A stretch of 64,000 nucleotides of DNA from Taxillus chinensis (GCA_023512835.1 CM042085.1:42060189-42124188), one strand, 5' to 3'. Counted from the first letter of the stretch, positions 24,487 through 36,238 are shown. A program made the numbers and translations. The notes: generated from the sequence alone by a model not told the origin.

Positions 24487-26161
24487 TGTCACGCCCCGTT
24501 TCCAACCCGAGGAACCGGTACGTGACTTCCCTTTACCCACACGGAGGGCAAAGGGGTAAGGATACAAATCAAGAATTTAACATTTTAAAACTTTCACAAC
24601 ACATTCAAGAAAAATAAGGTCCGTCAAAGCTGTCCACAAACCAATAACAAAGTCAGCTTTATTACAAAGTCCTCTTTTTAATCCATCCCCATTGGGGTTA
24701 CATCGTCCCATAAAAATAACATAAACAAGAAGTAAATAAGGTCTTCCACCTTGGTGTATCCACCTAACGCCTTGTAAGTCCCTGGAAAAAAAGCAAACAC
24801 AGGAGGAGGGTGGCACCACACGGTAGGGATCATGTCTCCCCGACCCTCCCATGTTCCTAGCATCTACTGCCATGTGACAAGTGCATTGTTGTGTTACAAT
24901 AATTTCAACAAACATAATAACAACCACATCAACAATTTACAATCCTCCACCGCCACACGCAACACTTTAACCACAAGTGATTTTACCGCCTCTTCATGCC
25001 AAGTGATTTAACCGCCTCTTCAGGCCAGTGATTTAACCGCCTCTTCAAGCCAAGTGATTTAACCGCCTCTTAGGCCAAGTACCACAATCCAAGCACACAA
25101 CACACATGGTCACTCAAGCATACAACCAAACACTTGGTGAGCACCCGTTCACAAGCGCACAAACCCATTCTGGCCATAGAGCAAACATCCAAGATACTTA
25201 CATACACTAAACCACAAGTCCTTTTACCAAACCGGACATATTACCAAACACTTAATGGGCATATACACACGGCTAAGTTCACACGGGCATTTCATCAAAC
25301 ATGTAGCGGGCATGTCGTACGGCATTTTATCAAACACTTTTCATGCATCACACGGACACCGAAAACACCAAAATCGCCATTGAAGGCCAACATTCATATA
25401 AGAGGCCACACCTTATGAATTTTACATATAAATAATATAATATTCTGCCCTAGGACCCTAGGACGAGAGGATTTAGGAAGAACAATCCCTACCTCAAGTA
25501 AAACGCAACAACACAAAGAAAGTCCCGATCCCAGTCGAACGCCGTCCACCCAGAGTCACCGACCACCCACGCAGGCGCCCGTGCAGAAAGGGAGCTCTCC
25601 TTCCCTCTCTCTCTCTCTGCGACGCTGGTGGAGCAACAAACCCTAACCCTAAAACAGAGGGCTTCTCCTCCTTATATAGACAACACAACATCAAAACGAC
25701 GTAGTTTTGATTAAGTGAATCCCGGCATCAAAACGCGTAGTTTTGATTACACAAGTTAGCACCTTTCCGCACCCATATAGGCCAAAATACTCGGAATTTC
25801 AACATGGTCCTTTGGAGAAAGTTCCTTAGATGTCAAAACCAAGGGAACCATGCAAAAATAAGCTCGCTGCCAATTGCCGTGAATTCCCCAATTCACGTGC
25901 ACCTCCTATGGACTCCAATGCTCTCAAACTTCACCCCTAGCCTCCTGCTCATTTAGAGACATTACACTTGCACGTGAATTGGACCCTATCACGTGCACCT
26001 CACTACATGTCCATTTGGCCCGAAACTTCGGGTAGATAGAGGACACCATTAAGCATCTTTCCTTTTGCGTGAATTCATTGGAGTCCATTTACTAGGTCAA
26101 AATCTAGAAAAACTCTACTCAGGAGGCAAAGCCCGACTAACTCCAAGGTACGGGTCCTTAC
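24487..26161 (-). mobile_element. solo gypsy-type LTR inserted in pol of element B
   Basis: Starts TGTCACGCCCC and ends GGGTCCTTAC in plus reading, between perfect 5-bp repeats GGTCA (24,482-24,486 and 26,162-26,166). The terminal A expected of TG...CA is missing. On minus it has a TATA box (about 25,671-25,682), two copies of an ACGT-centred palindrome (25,690 and 25,730) and CACGTG pairs (25,894; 25,971 and 25,990). There is no internal region, so it is a solo LTR. A CT microsatellite occurs at about 25,608. Confidence 0.85.
24965..25080. repeat. short tandem repeat in the solo LTR
   Basis: About four to five copies of a unit of roughly 26 bp containing GTGATTTAACCGCCTCTTCA, with small length differences between units. 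Confidence 0.85.
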
Positions 26162-26944
26162 GGTCACCCGTCATATGTCCGGAGCATCCATATCAAGGAT
26201 CCACTTGCTTTGATTGATCTTTAACTTTAAGTGATCCGGCAATTCATTCCTAGAGGTCTCTGAAAGACAACGGTTACACTTTTGGTGCCCAAACTTGTTT
26301 TGGGCGGTTAGAGGGAGCGAATTGTCAACATTTACGGTTTGATTTTGTTAGGACTCTTAGCTTTCCACGTTGACATTAACTTGTTAGTTTCGTGCTTCTT
26401 TTGTTTGGGTTTTCTTGGGAAACACTCCTTTTAGATTTAGATCTTGTTTTGCTCGAAGAACCCCTTTTATTAAACTGATCTTTATTTGATTGAAATTGAT
26501 TACAAAGCCGTATCGGATAGACTCCAACATTCATGTGATAATGACCCATTTCCTACGTATGGAACAGACACTATAATGTGAAGTACAAAACAGGGGATAC
26601 AGGTCTCTTAGATTTTACGTTTTTTTACTCGTTCCTGTGGCCTAATCCATTACGTTTGGGTGACGCGCTCTGGCCCTAAATGCGTCGCCTTAGCCTTGTC
26701 TTTCTTTTTGGGTGCTCCTTTGGCTTTAAGCTTGCCTGGCTTTCTTTTAAATCCTTAGTTACGGGTGCTTCGCTCGGGAAGTGCGTGCACCTCTTTTCCA
26801 CAGTCTATACTATGGTGCCACCTGAAATGAAACCATCCAACGGTTTAGATGTACTAACGGGATATAAGTTGGTTAGTTTAGGAGTAATCCGGAGGACACT
26901 CGGAGCTTGAGTATGGAGGTTGATGGTTCAGAACCTAGGGCCAG

Positions 26945-28471
26945 GTTTGACTCGAATGTCGTCGTGGTCGTCTAAAGGTAGAGGCTATTTCCCGTTTTAG
27001 CCACTTACGATTTATTTCCTTTTCGTTCCAGTTCATTTTCGAGTCTTTTCACTATAACTTTTAGGCCTGAGAGATTGGTATTTAACAAATGATTTTCAGC
27101 TCTTAGATCATGATACCAAGCTTCCTTTCCTCTGGTCGTGACGTCCTTTTTAGTTATTAATAGTAAATTCGAGACGTTTATTCGACTTTCCATATCTTTG
27201 TACATTTGAGTAATTATTAGTCTCTCATTCTTTTATGATCACATGCAATAGTAAGAGATTCTAATTTACTCGGGAGCTCGAAGATGAAGGTACCTCGGCT
27301 TTGCCATGAGGCGGACGTTCGGCTTAATGGTCGGCTCATCATCCGAGGATTCCTCCTCTTCTTCGAGCCACTCATGTATTTTGTCACGAGCGCCTTTCTC
27401 TACTCTTGCTATTATCTGAGGTGGAGCGGCGAGTTTACCTTGTCACTTTTCCGGCCACCTTTGCTTTGGACCCGTTCCTTGGCCCATGACCGTTTCCACT
27501 TGAAACATTCCCGGGAACCGGACTCCGGTGCTCCTTCCGTTGGAACGATGATGATGAGCGTCTTCGATCCCTTTTTCTTTTCCGTAGGAATCGCTCAAAG
27601 GATTTGACAAGAAGGGCTATCTCCTCCTCCTCGTCGAATCGGGAATGTCGGATACGTCCGTATCATCATTCCTCGGATGTTTAGACATTCCGCAGCTTTG
27701 AGAGCTACCCCTTTTCTTTCCGAGCTATTTTCTCATTTCTCGAGTACTTAAACCTGACTTCGTGAGTCCCAGCTCTCCATATAGTTCTTCAAGGGGAACA
27801 TCTGCGCTTTGTCGTTGCATCCGGAGTTGTTTGGAGTGTAGCGATCCGGCAAGGAGCGAAAGAACTTGTCATTGATCCGGGATTGAGAGTAATGCTCATT
27901 GACACTTCGGTCAAGTATGAGCTTGCCGAATCTCCGATAGATGCTTTCAAGTGATTCGCCCGGTTTATGATTACAACTCTCAAAGTTCCGTCTTGAGAGT
28001 ACGGATCACATTCGCGACCGGGACCGACTCCCCTCATAGAGGATTGTTAGTTTGTCCCAACGCTTTTCGTCGTGCAGCCCTGGACGTCGGAAGCCTCGGA
28101 ATCCAAAGACGATGTAACATAAGCCGAGCCTTTTCACTAGCGCCGCCGGCTCTTTCATGTTGGTAAGTTCAGTCGTTTGGCCTCCTTACTCCATGTTCTC
28201 CGATAGTCATCGAATGGAATCTCCGATGAAGACATGGCCACATAAGATGATCATGGCAAACCATAAACATCTTCATGCGAGCTTTCCACCTGGGAGAAAA
28301 GCTCGGGTGTGAATTTGGGCGGTTTCGTAGAGTAAACCCCGAACTCCGTGGTTGAGAAGCGGCGGCGGCGCAGGTTGTGGTGGGTCGACATTTTCACTGC
28401 GCTTCGTTCGGGATGGGCTCCTGCACCTCCGGAGTTAAGGCGAGTGTGAATAGCATCCGCTTTCTGGCCAT
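26945..28471 (-). pseudogene. copia gag of element B, broken
   Basis: Begins at an ATG at 28,471 (MARKR...), right after the PBS and leader. Recognisable pieces match the intact gag at 42,552-44,150: the UBN2-like region (about 27,800-28,300) and the C-terminal coiled-coil piece NHLLNTNLSGL...KRLENELE (27,005-27,205). Frames change repeatedly. It cannot encode a full Gag. Confidence 0.75.
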
Positions 28472-28518
28472 TTTCGAGATTGAAAGAGTGGGATCTCTAC
28501 TTAGAACGAAGTAGAACT

Positions 28519-28532
28519 TGCTCGATACCACT
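28519..28532 (-). other. primer-binding site of element B
   Basis: AGTGGTATCGAGC on minus immediately after the 5' LTR end. It resembles TGGTATCAGAGC but lacks an A. Confidence 0.65.
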
Positions 28533-29787
28533 TGATGGTCCCTTGGAGCCTAAAGGGGGGGTGAATAGGCTCTTATTCGAACTCTTTCTTTTCTCTCAAG
28601 ACACAAAGACTTATCTAGTTTAAGTGATAGAATCATCATGGAAGATAACCGAGATAGTGGAAGTATTTTGTTTTATTATCACAAGGTGATTACAACAAAA
28701 TAGAAGCAAACACTCTCTTATACTCTGTTACAACAATGAACTCACACATAGCCAAGTTCCTTTTCTATTTTTGCCCGCCTAAAACACACATTTACATGAA
28801 GTATAAGTATGAATATTTATACAAAACATTCCTAAGAGACAACCTTGGAACTTGAAGTTCGAATGCGTTCCGACTAACATCCCTCGGTAACTGCCTTGAC
28901 CGCTGCGGATTGTGGAGCTCAAGATCTTGGATTTGAAGAGTATAAGTGTCTTTGTGAGTTCGAGATACAATTAAGGTTGTGTCCACATATCCGGATGATC
29001 CACGTGTAAGATTCTTCTTGTTCTAAATGCATTCGTCTTACATCGGGACAGCAGGTGATAACTTTAAATGCGGTTTTGTTGGAGCGTGTCTTCTTGGTCC
29101 GGTGTAATTTTCCTTACTCCGTAGTTAATGAAGCTCGGAACCTTACTCCGTGTCGGTGGTTGCTTACTCCGTATCTATTGCTGGAATCCTTAGTCCGTGT
29201 CGGCTTCCTTACTCCGCTGTAAGTTCCTTACTCCGCATGTAAGTTCCTTACTCCGCATGTAAGTTCCTTACTCCGTATGTAAGTTCCTTACTCCGCATGT
29301 AAGTTCCTTACTCCGCTGTAGTTCCTTACTCCGCATGTAAGTTCCTTACTCCGTATGTAAGTTCCTTACTCCGCATGTAAGTTCCTTACTCCGGGCGAGT
29401 AATAAGTCCGATTCCTTACTCCGCATCTGGTTTCTTTACTCCGCATCTATTTTCCTTACTCCGCACTTATTTTCCTTACTCCGCCTTATTTTCCTTACTC
29501 CGCACTTATCCTTACTCCGCACTTATTCTTACTTACTCCGCACTTATCCTTTAAGTTCTTAGTCCGTAGGATTGTTCCTTATTCCGTATGTATTTGTTAC
29601 TTGGTTATTTACCAAGTGTTTGACGCACTAACTCTTGTCCGGTCGATTATGTATCCTGTCCTTAGCTTTGCTCTCACGAGGCATCTTTGGATTAGTGACA
29701 TACCTTCGCAATGATCAAATAAACACAAAAGATCTCGATCAAATTACACAAGGCTTTATCTTATCCAAATTCGGGTTTGATCCAACA
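28533..29787 (-). repeat. 5' LTR of copia element B
   Basis: On minus from TGTTGGATCAAACCCG (29,787) to GACCATCA (28,533). Compared with the 3' LTR of the same element it differs by many single-base deletions on both sides. The tandem array at about 29,205-29,400 is part of it. Confidence 0.85.
29205..29400. repeat. about 20-bp tandem array in the B LTR
   Basis: About nine copies in plus reading of GTAAGTTCCTTACTCCGCAT or a close variant (TAT for CAT). On the element strand this is ATGCGGAGTAAGGAACTTAC. A shorter version is in the 3' LTR (about 16,500-16,640). It lies in the U3 part of the LTR. Confidence 0.9.
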
Positions 29788-32646
29788 CTAAAGTATCTAA
29801 TAAAGCAAAATCCGGAACTATTGACACTACTATTGCTTCTCCTAACCGCCCGAAACAAGTTTGGGCACCGAAAGTGTAATCTATTGTCTTGCAGGAGCAT
29901 CTTTGGAATTCACTCCCACCCACTTGAAGTCAAAGATAAATCAAAGCAAGTGGATACTCGATAGTGGATGCTCCGGACGTATGACGGGTGATAAGTCTTT
30001 GCTCGTGAACATTACTGACAAACGAGGACCATCCGTATCATATGATGACAATAGCAAAGGTAAGATCGTGGGGTATGGCACTCTAACAATGGCTGTGTAT
30101 CAATTACAAAAGTTGCACTAGTCGAAGGTTTAAAGCATAATCTGTTGAGTGTCAGTAATTTATATGACAAGGGATTCACTGTTTTATTCCTGTCCAACAC
30201 CTGCACAGTTAGGGAAAACCTATCCGGAGATATTAAGTTATTCGGATCAAGAGATGGGGACATATATTCAGTGATCTTAAGAAATAATTCTTCTGGTCCT
30301 GTATGCTACCTCACTAAAGCATCAACCGAAGAAAGTTGGCTATGGCAAAAGCATTGCGCACACTTAAATTTTAAGACTCTATCTAAATTAGCATCGCTTG
30401 ATTTGGTCACTGGCTTGCCCAAACACAAGTACTCTAGAGACATTCTCTATCAAGAATATCAACTTGGCAAGCAAATCAAACATAGCTTTAAGAGCAAATC
30501 TATTAATTCTATATCTAGCTCCCTTATAACTTTTTTATATGAATCTTTGTGGTCCCATTTCTATTGCTTCACTTGTTGGTGTGAGATACACACTTGTGGT
30601 TATCGATGACTTCACCAGATATACATGGGTGATGTTCTTGAAATCAAAGGATCAAACCTTTGAACATCTAGTAGATATCTTCAATTTGATAAGCAATTCA
30701 CACGGACTGAGCATCATATGCATCGGGAGTGATCATGGTATGGAATTTGACTTTTCAGATATGAGGTCAGATTGTTCTGGACAGGGTATTCAGCACGACT
30801 TCTCTGCGCCCAAAACTCCACAACAAAATAGGGTTGCTGAGCATAAGAATCACACGTTAGTTGAAGCTGGTAGATCAATGTTAGCAGAGGCAAAGCTTCC
30901 TCTCAGTCTATGGACTGAAGCTGTGTCCACTGCATGCTATGTTCAGAGCAGAACTCTAATGAACAAGTTTACCATGAAAACACCCTATGAGATGTGGAGA
31001 GGAAGAAAGTCATCAATCTCTCATCTCAAAGCTTTTGGGTGTGCTTGCTATATGCTTCACAACAGTAAAGAACCCTGGAGCAAATTTGAGCCAAAATCCG
31101 ATGATAGGGTTTTTGTTGGATACTTGTTAACTAGCAAGGCTTATCATATTTTCAATAGAAAACTTTTGAAGGTTGAAGAATCTATCCATGTTACATTGAT
31201 GAAGCTAATCTGGATTGGTCAAGAATAGGATCTTCAAGTTCTAATGTGCAGGATCAGTCAGACACAACTGACTATTCACAATTCATGAATGTTTCTGTCA
31301 CTCCAATTGACCAATCTCCTAGCACCAGTGGAGCAAGAAGAAATGCTACTAATGATGCTTCTGATGGTATGGACTCGGAACTTCCATTTCACTCCAGACC
31401 AGTTAACACGGACATCCCAAACACCTGAGAACTTTCTAGTCCTTTTGGACTAGCCGATACTGAAAGTCTCAGTGATGAAGAACCTGAAGGTACTTCCAAA
31501 CCTAAAAATTCGAAAATATCTGACTTCAAAGAAGCTCAACCAGTAGATGTACCTAAACCACCAAATCTAGCAGAGCTTCAAATTGTTGCTTTTTCACCAC
31601 CACAAGCACAGAACTTTAGGTGGACTCGAAGCCACCCATCTGATCAAGTGATTGGCGATCCAACTGCTGGAGTAAGAACAAGGGCAGCCACCTCAAATAT
31701 TTGCTTGTATTCATGCCTTTTATCACAAGTAGAGCCAATGGTGGTGGATGAAGCTCTTCAAGATTCAAACTAGATAGACGCTATACAAGAAGAGCTAAAT
31801 CAGTTCAAGAGGAACAACGTGTGGACACTTGTACCAAGGTCAAAGTCGCAACAAGTCATTGACATCAAATGGGTGTTTCAGAACAAACTTGATACAGATG
31901 GAATAGTAATCTGGAACAAAGCACAGCTCGTAGCTAAAGGATATCGTCGAGAAGAAGGCATTGACTACGACGAGACCTTTACTCCAGTGGCTAGACTTGA
32001 GGTGATCAGAATATTCCTGGCATATGCATCATATGAGAACTTCAAAGTTTCTCAAATAGATGTCAAGAGCACTTTTGTGAATGAAGATCTTCAAGAGGAG
32101 GTTTATGTTGAACAACCTCCCGGATTCATTGAACACAAGGATGAACATATGGTGTACAAACTACGGAAAGCCTTGTACGGATTGAAGCAATCTCCAAGGG
32201 CCTGGTACGGCACACTGTTAGAATTCTTGCTCAAACACAACTTCAGAAAAGGGAAGATTGACACCACATTATTCCTACGGAAAGAGAAGGGACATTTCCT
32301 GATCGTGTAAATATATGTGGATGACATAATTTTCGAATCTTCATATCCGAAGCTATGTGAAGAGTTTGCCAAGTTGATGATTAGAAAATTTGAAATGAGC
32401 ATGATGGGAGAACTATCCTACTTCCTAGGAATAGAAGTCAAACAAATGAATGAAGGAATCTTTATTAACCAAGCTAAGTACACAAAGGACTTACTCAAGA
32501 AGTTTAATATGAAAGATTCATCTCCCATAAAAACTCCTATGTTAGTCAGTGCTAAGTTAGATCCTGATCCGAGAGGACAATCAGGAAATGAGACTAAATA
32601 CAGAGGTATGATAGGATCATTGTTGTACCTTACAGCGAGTCATCCA
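29788..32646 (+). pseudogene. copia pol of E1 (protease, integrase, RT), broken
   Basis: The protease motif LDSGCSGRMTGD (Asp codon at 29,960) is followed by GAG_pre-integrase (about 30,145-30,480), the integrase core (VVIDDFTRYTW at about 30,600, then SDHGMEFD and AEHKNHTLVEAGRSML) and RT (from about 31,819: KWVFQNKLDTDG, LKQSPRAWYGTL, YVDDIIF at 32,314). Stops include a TAA at 32,308-32,310 just before the YVDD box, where related copies have CAA for Gln. The frame ends in RNase H at LTASH, where a Tat-like LTR begins. Confidence 0.85.
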
Positions 32647-32788
32647 TGTTGGACCCCATTTTGTCCGGGTTGGACATACTAACCCCATTTGTATATATTC
32701 ATCTCTTTTGCCATATACCTTGTTGAACAGGTCCTCAAGGATTCCCCACTACCAAGGAATGGTGTGGCATTGATGTTAACCCCAATTT
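32305..32788 (+). repeat. 484-bp direct repeat, left copy
   Basis: Copia RT/RNase H (32,305-32,646) plus the first 142 bases of a Tat-like LTR (32,647-32,788). It aligns without a gap to 44,433-44,916, with about a dozen substitutions. Together the repeats bracket the rearranged block 32,789-44,432. Confidence 0.9.
32647..32788 (+). repeat. fragment of Tat/Ogre-like LTR (5' end only)
   Basis: Begins TGTTGGACCCCATTTTGTCC and matches the start of the long LTR at 44,775. It breaks off after CCCCAATTT, where the leader of the Ulp1-like ORF begins. Confidence 0.7.
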
Positions 32789-33369
32789 GATGTCTCGGAT
32801 TTGAAGTGTTGTGGTACTTCATATTCTCTCAGCATCAAAACAGCAAAGGAATCATATTTTTTTGGCACTCTCTTACTACGGCTACAGTCAGTCAGTCATC
32901 CGGACGATCTTAACACGGAATACCTTCCTTCGGATGACCGTGAGTTCAATTCCTCCTGACTCTTGGAATTCTTATTTCGTGATAACCCATGTTGTTATCT
33001 TATATCGCGTCATTTTTAGGAGGAATAATGATGGTTCATTAAATGCATACCTCGAGCCCAGTATTTTACTTTTCCACAATCCAGAAGTATTGTCTACAGC
33101 TGTCATAAATACATGGCTATTACTGCTGCCACGTCACATTTTCATCCGGCCGTGCGAATATGTCAAGTCTAATGACATTGGATAGTCAGGTGGATCACTG
33201 TTCATCTCGCTTAATCCCGAGACCCGCTTGCTTCCACGGAAAGAGTCCTATTTATACTACACTCAAGCAATGCACGAGGCTATTACCCTTAATTTTCTAA
33301 AACCCTAAATCCTCGTTTGCTATCCTCTCACAAGACTTCAACTCCATCTTCTCTCACCTCCCAATCTTA
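32789..33369 (+). other. leader of the Ulp1-like ORF
   Basis: No coding sequence seen. It is homologous to 19,726-20,305 (minus) in element B. It contains ATCCGGACGATCTTAACACG and a region just before the ATG with typical plant leader composition (CT- and CAA-rich). Possible TATA box: CTATTTATACTA near 33,248. Confidence 0.5.
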
Positions 33370-36105
33370 ATGGCAGCCCAAGCTCTCTACGGAGTTGTCC
33401 CTGGACACCTCGTCGACTGGTCTGGATTCTCTAATCCTCCAGCTTGGCTCAAAGAGGTTCGCCAGCATCTTGCGTCCAGCAACCTCCTCGCCCTTGTCTT
33501 AACCCCGTCTGATCTTCTTGTCTCCGACGTCCTCACATTCTATCAGTCCTTCACCTTTAGTGATGAGTCTATCATCTCTGTGGTCCGAGGGCAACCTATT
33601 AAGATTACCTCTCAGGTGATTCGGGACGTCTTTCATCTTCCTGCCAACAAAGACTTCAGGCCGAGCGCTGCAGCCATGGCTGCTTCAATGGGCAGTCCCA
33701 ATAAGGTGAAGGAGTACAAAATGAAGTCCTTCCAGGGCCCTTATTGCTATATGGCCACCATACTAGGCCGGTGTCTTCTGGCTCATTCTACGGCACTTGA
33801 CTCCGTTCCGTACGATCTGCTGCTGGCGATGTACGTGGTTTTTGAGTCACTGCCACTTGACTGGGGTGATTTTCTCTTCCGGGTGATGCGGAATGGGAAA
33901 CGGAATTCGTCTTTCGGACGAATTCTTTCTCAAATATTTTGGCACCTTCACCCCGCACACTTCCAGGACCAACTGGTGATTCCCTTCCCGGCGAACTTCT
34001 ACTTCCGCCATCTTACCGCCGATGGGACGCTCACCGTTCTCCGCCCTTCAGTCTTCCGTGCACTTGCTGCTGTCTCGGAATAGCAAGACAGTTCTGTTGG
34101 TGAACCCGTCGCGAGGTCAGTTCACGAAGTTAGTTCTGCTCCTCGGTCCTTCCACTCCCGCATCCGGTCTGTTGCCGCTCTGGCACGTTCTCGCATTTCG
34201 CTGCACAGCGTTCGCGCTGATCCCTCCACTGGTTCAGGGCCCTCTTAGCAGCCCATCCATGAGGCTATCTCCTTCGCCTCTCCTGTTGATGCCCCTGTCC
34301 TTCTTCCTGCTGCTGCTGCTGCCTCTGATGCTGCTGCTGATACTCCCGCCTCCCTCTCTCCGGTCGCTGCCACTATTGCTGCAGTTCTTCCGGACCTTCC
34401 CACCTCTCCTGCGGAAGCCTCTCCCGCTCACTCTCCGGACCTTCAGGACTACCTCAACCATCTACCTGCCGACCTCCTGCAAGACTGCTGGTTGCGCTTC
34501 AGCCTTGCTCTTACCACTGACGTCTCAGAATCTACCCCCCGGGTGTTTTACACTCAACACACTCAAACCCCGGAAGAGATGCTTACTTGGAACTCTTACC
34601 ACGGCTTTTTGTCGCCATCCATGCTACAGGCTGCACCTCCTGCTGCTGCCCCCTCCGGACTTGCCCATGACGCACGGACACCTATCCCTGCTGAGGCTGG
34701 TCCCTCCTATCTTGCGGATATCCCTACCATTGACCTCTCCGGTCAAAGTGGATCTCCCGCACCTCCTGCTGCTACTGCTGCACCACCACCGTCCTCTCCT
34801 ACTGCCGGCGACTCTGCCCTGCACACCCCTGCTCCTATTCCTGCGGGGGAGTCCTCTAAAGCACCTACCTTTGTCCTTGGGCACGCCTCCTTTGGCACAA
34901 TTTTATCCGAAGCTGCTTTCTCTGCCCAACTCGATCAACTTGCGGAGGACAATCGTCTTCAAAACGAGGCCATTGCCGCTCGTGTTCAGGCCATGGGTGC
35001 TGAGATTCTTTCTGCTTTCTCCTCCTCCTCTCTCTCCGTGGACCAGAAGCTCGATAGGATAGCCACGTCTATTCTGGGCTTGTCTACTTCCATTACGGAT
35101 TTAGCACAAGTCGTGGCTCGTCCTTCCCGCTCTCACCGATCTGCCAAACTAGGGGAGAGAGTATCTGATTCTCCTTCCACTACTGGCGACGCTCCACGAA
35201 AACGGTCTGCACCTATTCTTCCTCCGGGTCTCCCGGTACCTAAACGCAGCCGCCGTTTTGCTACTGGCCAGACTAGCTCTCCCGTTGCTGCTTCTGCTGC
35301 TCCATCTGGCACCATCACCTTCCTTCCATCATACGCGGAACTGCATCCAGATGATGTTGATGGGAGCATACTTGCTGCTGCCAAGGCCTATGCCTCCTCC
35401 ACTGCCGAGCGGAGATGTGTGTCTGTCCTGTCCCCCTTCGATCCTAATGACATCCGTACTTTGCTGTCTGAGGAGGGACAATTTTCTAATGACGACATAG
35501 ACAACTACGCTCTGGAAATAAAGATGGAATTGAGGATGTTCCCCTCGTTATTTGAGGAAGGCCACAATTTTGACATTCTTCCTTGCTGGGTTGAGGATCA
35601 GTTCCCTGCTGTGGACACCATTCTTTCCTATATCAATGGTACAGCAGAAAACAGCAGCCCCTGGACATCTCTGTCTACCGTGTTCATTCCTTACCGGGTC
35701 CACGACCCACATTTCATGCTAAACATGCTTCTGATCAAAGAGAAGAAGATCACGCTTATTGATTCCCATCAGATTGTTGACCTTCAGATCAGAAAGAATC
35801 AAATGCTGAGCCTTGTTCGAACTTTGTCTGATGTGATCAGACAGAGTACTCTTTATGAAGATTTGGGTCTTCCTCCTCTTGATCAAGATGAAGTACTAAA
35901 GGGGACGATCCGGAATAGGAAGAATGTGCCTCAGCAGCCCAATAGAACCAGCTGCGGAGCTTTTGTCTGCTACTTCTTGAAATCTGTTATTACATTTGAT
36001 GATAACTGGAAAAATATCAACGAGTTTACCAAGGAGCAGACAATGGCACTTCGGGAGCATGCAGCAAGATTAATCTTTAAATACAGTAAGCCATATGTAC
36101 CATAG
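33370..36105 (+). pseudogene. extra ORF of the copia family: plant-transposon-type domain plus Ulp1/C48 cysteine protease domain
   Basis: A single frame of 911 codons, interrupted by two TAG codons (34,081-34,083 and 34,246-34,248). Residues 1-237 (MAAQALYGVVPGHLVDW...) resemble the plant mobile or transposon-associated domains with conserved SVVRGQPI and LLLAMYVVFESLPLDWG. About 240-640 is rich in Ser, Pro and Ala, with a predicted-looking helix near LDQLAEDNRLQNEAIAARVQ and a basic patch PKRSRR. The C-terminal part (about 690-911) is a Ulp1-type fold with His781 (DPHFML), Asp798 (TLIDSH), Gln856 and Cys862 (QPNRTSCGAFVC), the set used by SUMO-specific C48 proteases. The usual His-Trp is His-Phe. 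The ORF is followed 120 bases later by a polypurine tract and LTR, so it sits where SIRE elements carry an envelope-like ORF. Substrate unknown. Confidence 0.7.
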
Positions 36106-36226
36106 TTCTATCTGTAGGCTTAATGTATTCTTGCTGACATTAGTGGAATTGTTTTTGTTTTTGCTTTACTCTGTGTTTTTCTTGCTGCCTTACCGGATCA
36201 GATTACAAAGGATTTGGCATATCCAT

Positions 36227-36238
36227 ATTGGGGGAGAT
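36227..36238 (+). other. polypurine tract
   Basis: ATTGGGGGAGAT immediately before the LTR starting at 36,239. It corresponds to the tract before the 3' LTR of element B and proves the orientation of this block. Confidence 0.75.

Larger units (their letters stand above)
21335..26944 (-). pseudogene. copia pol of element B (protease, integrase, RT, RNase H), broken and interrupted
   Basis: Aligns with pol at 38,479-42,551. The RNase H end lies near 21,335-21,810, RT at about 22,050-22,700 and the integrase core at about 23,350-24,150. The protease and linker are at 26,162-26,944, across the inserted solo LTR (24,487-26,161). Almost every 50-100 bases has a frame-changing indel. Relative to the other copy, CAG or CTG words are often replaced by CG or CCG here (for example TTCAGAAA against TTCGAAA). 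Confidence 0.75.
15821..29787 (-). mobile_element. Ty1/copia SIRE-type element B with extra Ulp1-like ORF, nested in E1
   Basis: Reading on minus: 5' LTR (29,787-28,533), PBS AGTGGTATCGAGC, gag (from 28,471), pol (to about 21,335), a spacer of about 1 kb, an extra ORF (19,725-17,163), a polypurine tract and the 3' LTR (17,034-15,821). It is inserted into the gag-protease linker of E1, whose sequence resumes at 29,788. The target duplication is imperfect (GAAAG against TAAAG). A solo LTR at 24,487-26,161 interrupts it. Every coding part is dense with 1-3 base indels. It shows the full gene order of the family on one strand. Confidence 0.85.
10191..32646 (+). mobile_element. Ty1/copia SIRE-type element E1, interrupted by nested insertions
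   Basis: Order on plus: LTR (10,191-11,553), PBS complementary to the initiator Met tRNA, gag (from 11,616), nested element B (15,821-29,787), then pol with protease, integrase and reverse transcriptase (29,788-32,646). The pol reading breaks inside RNase H, after the codons for LTASH, at the junction with a Tat-like LTR starting TGTTGGACCC. Once the insertions are removed, gag and pol align throughout with the copy at 37,374-44,214. Many stops make E1 inactive. The long gag with CCHC knuckle and coiled coil suits the SIRE/Maximus lineage. E1's own 3' end is not identified with certainty. Confidence 0.8.

Noticed and set aside
34022..35062. 346-residue plus-strand ORF, very rich in Leu and Pro
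   Set aside because: It is the other frame of the Ser/Pro/Ala-rich linker of the 911-codon ORF. Its composition comes from GCT/CCT codons read out of frame.
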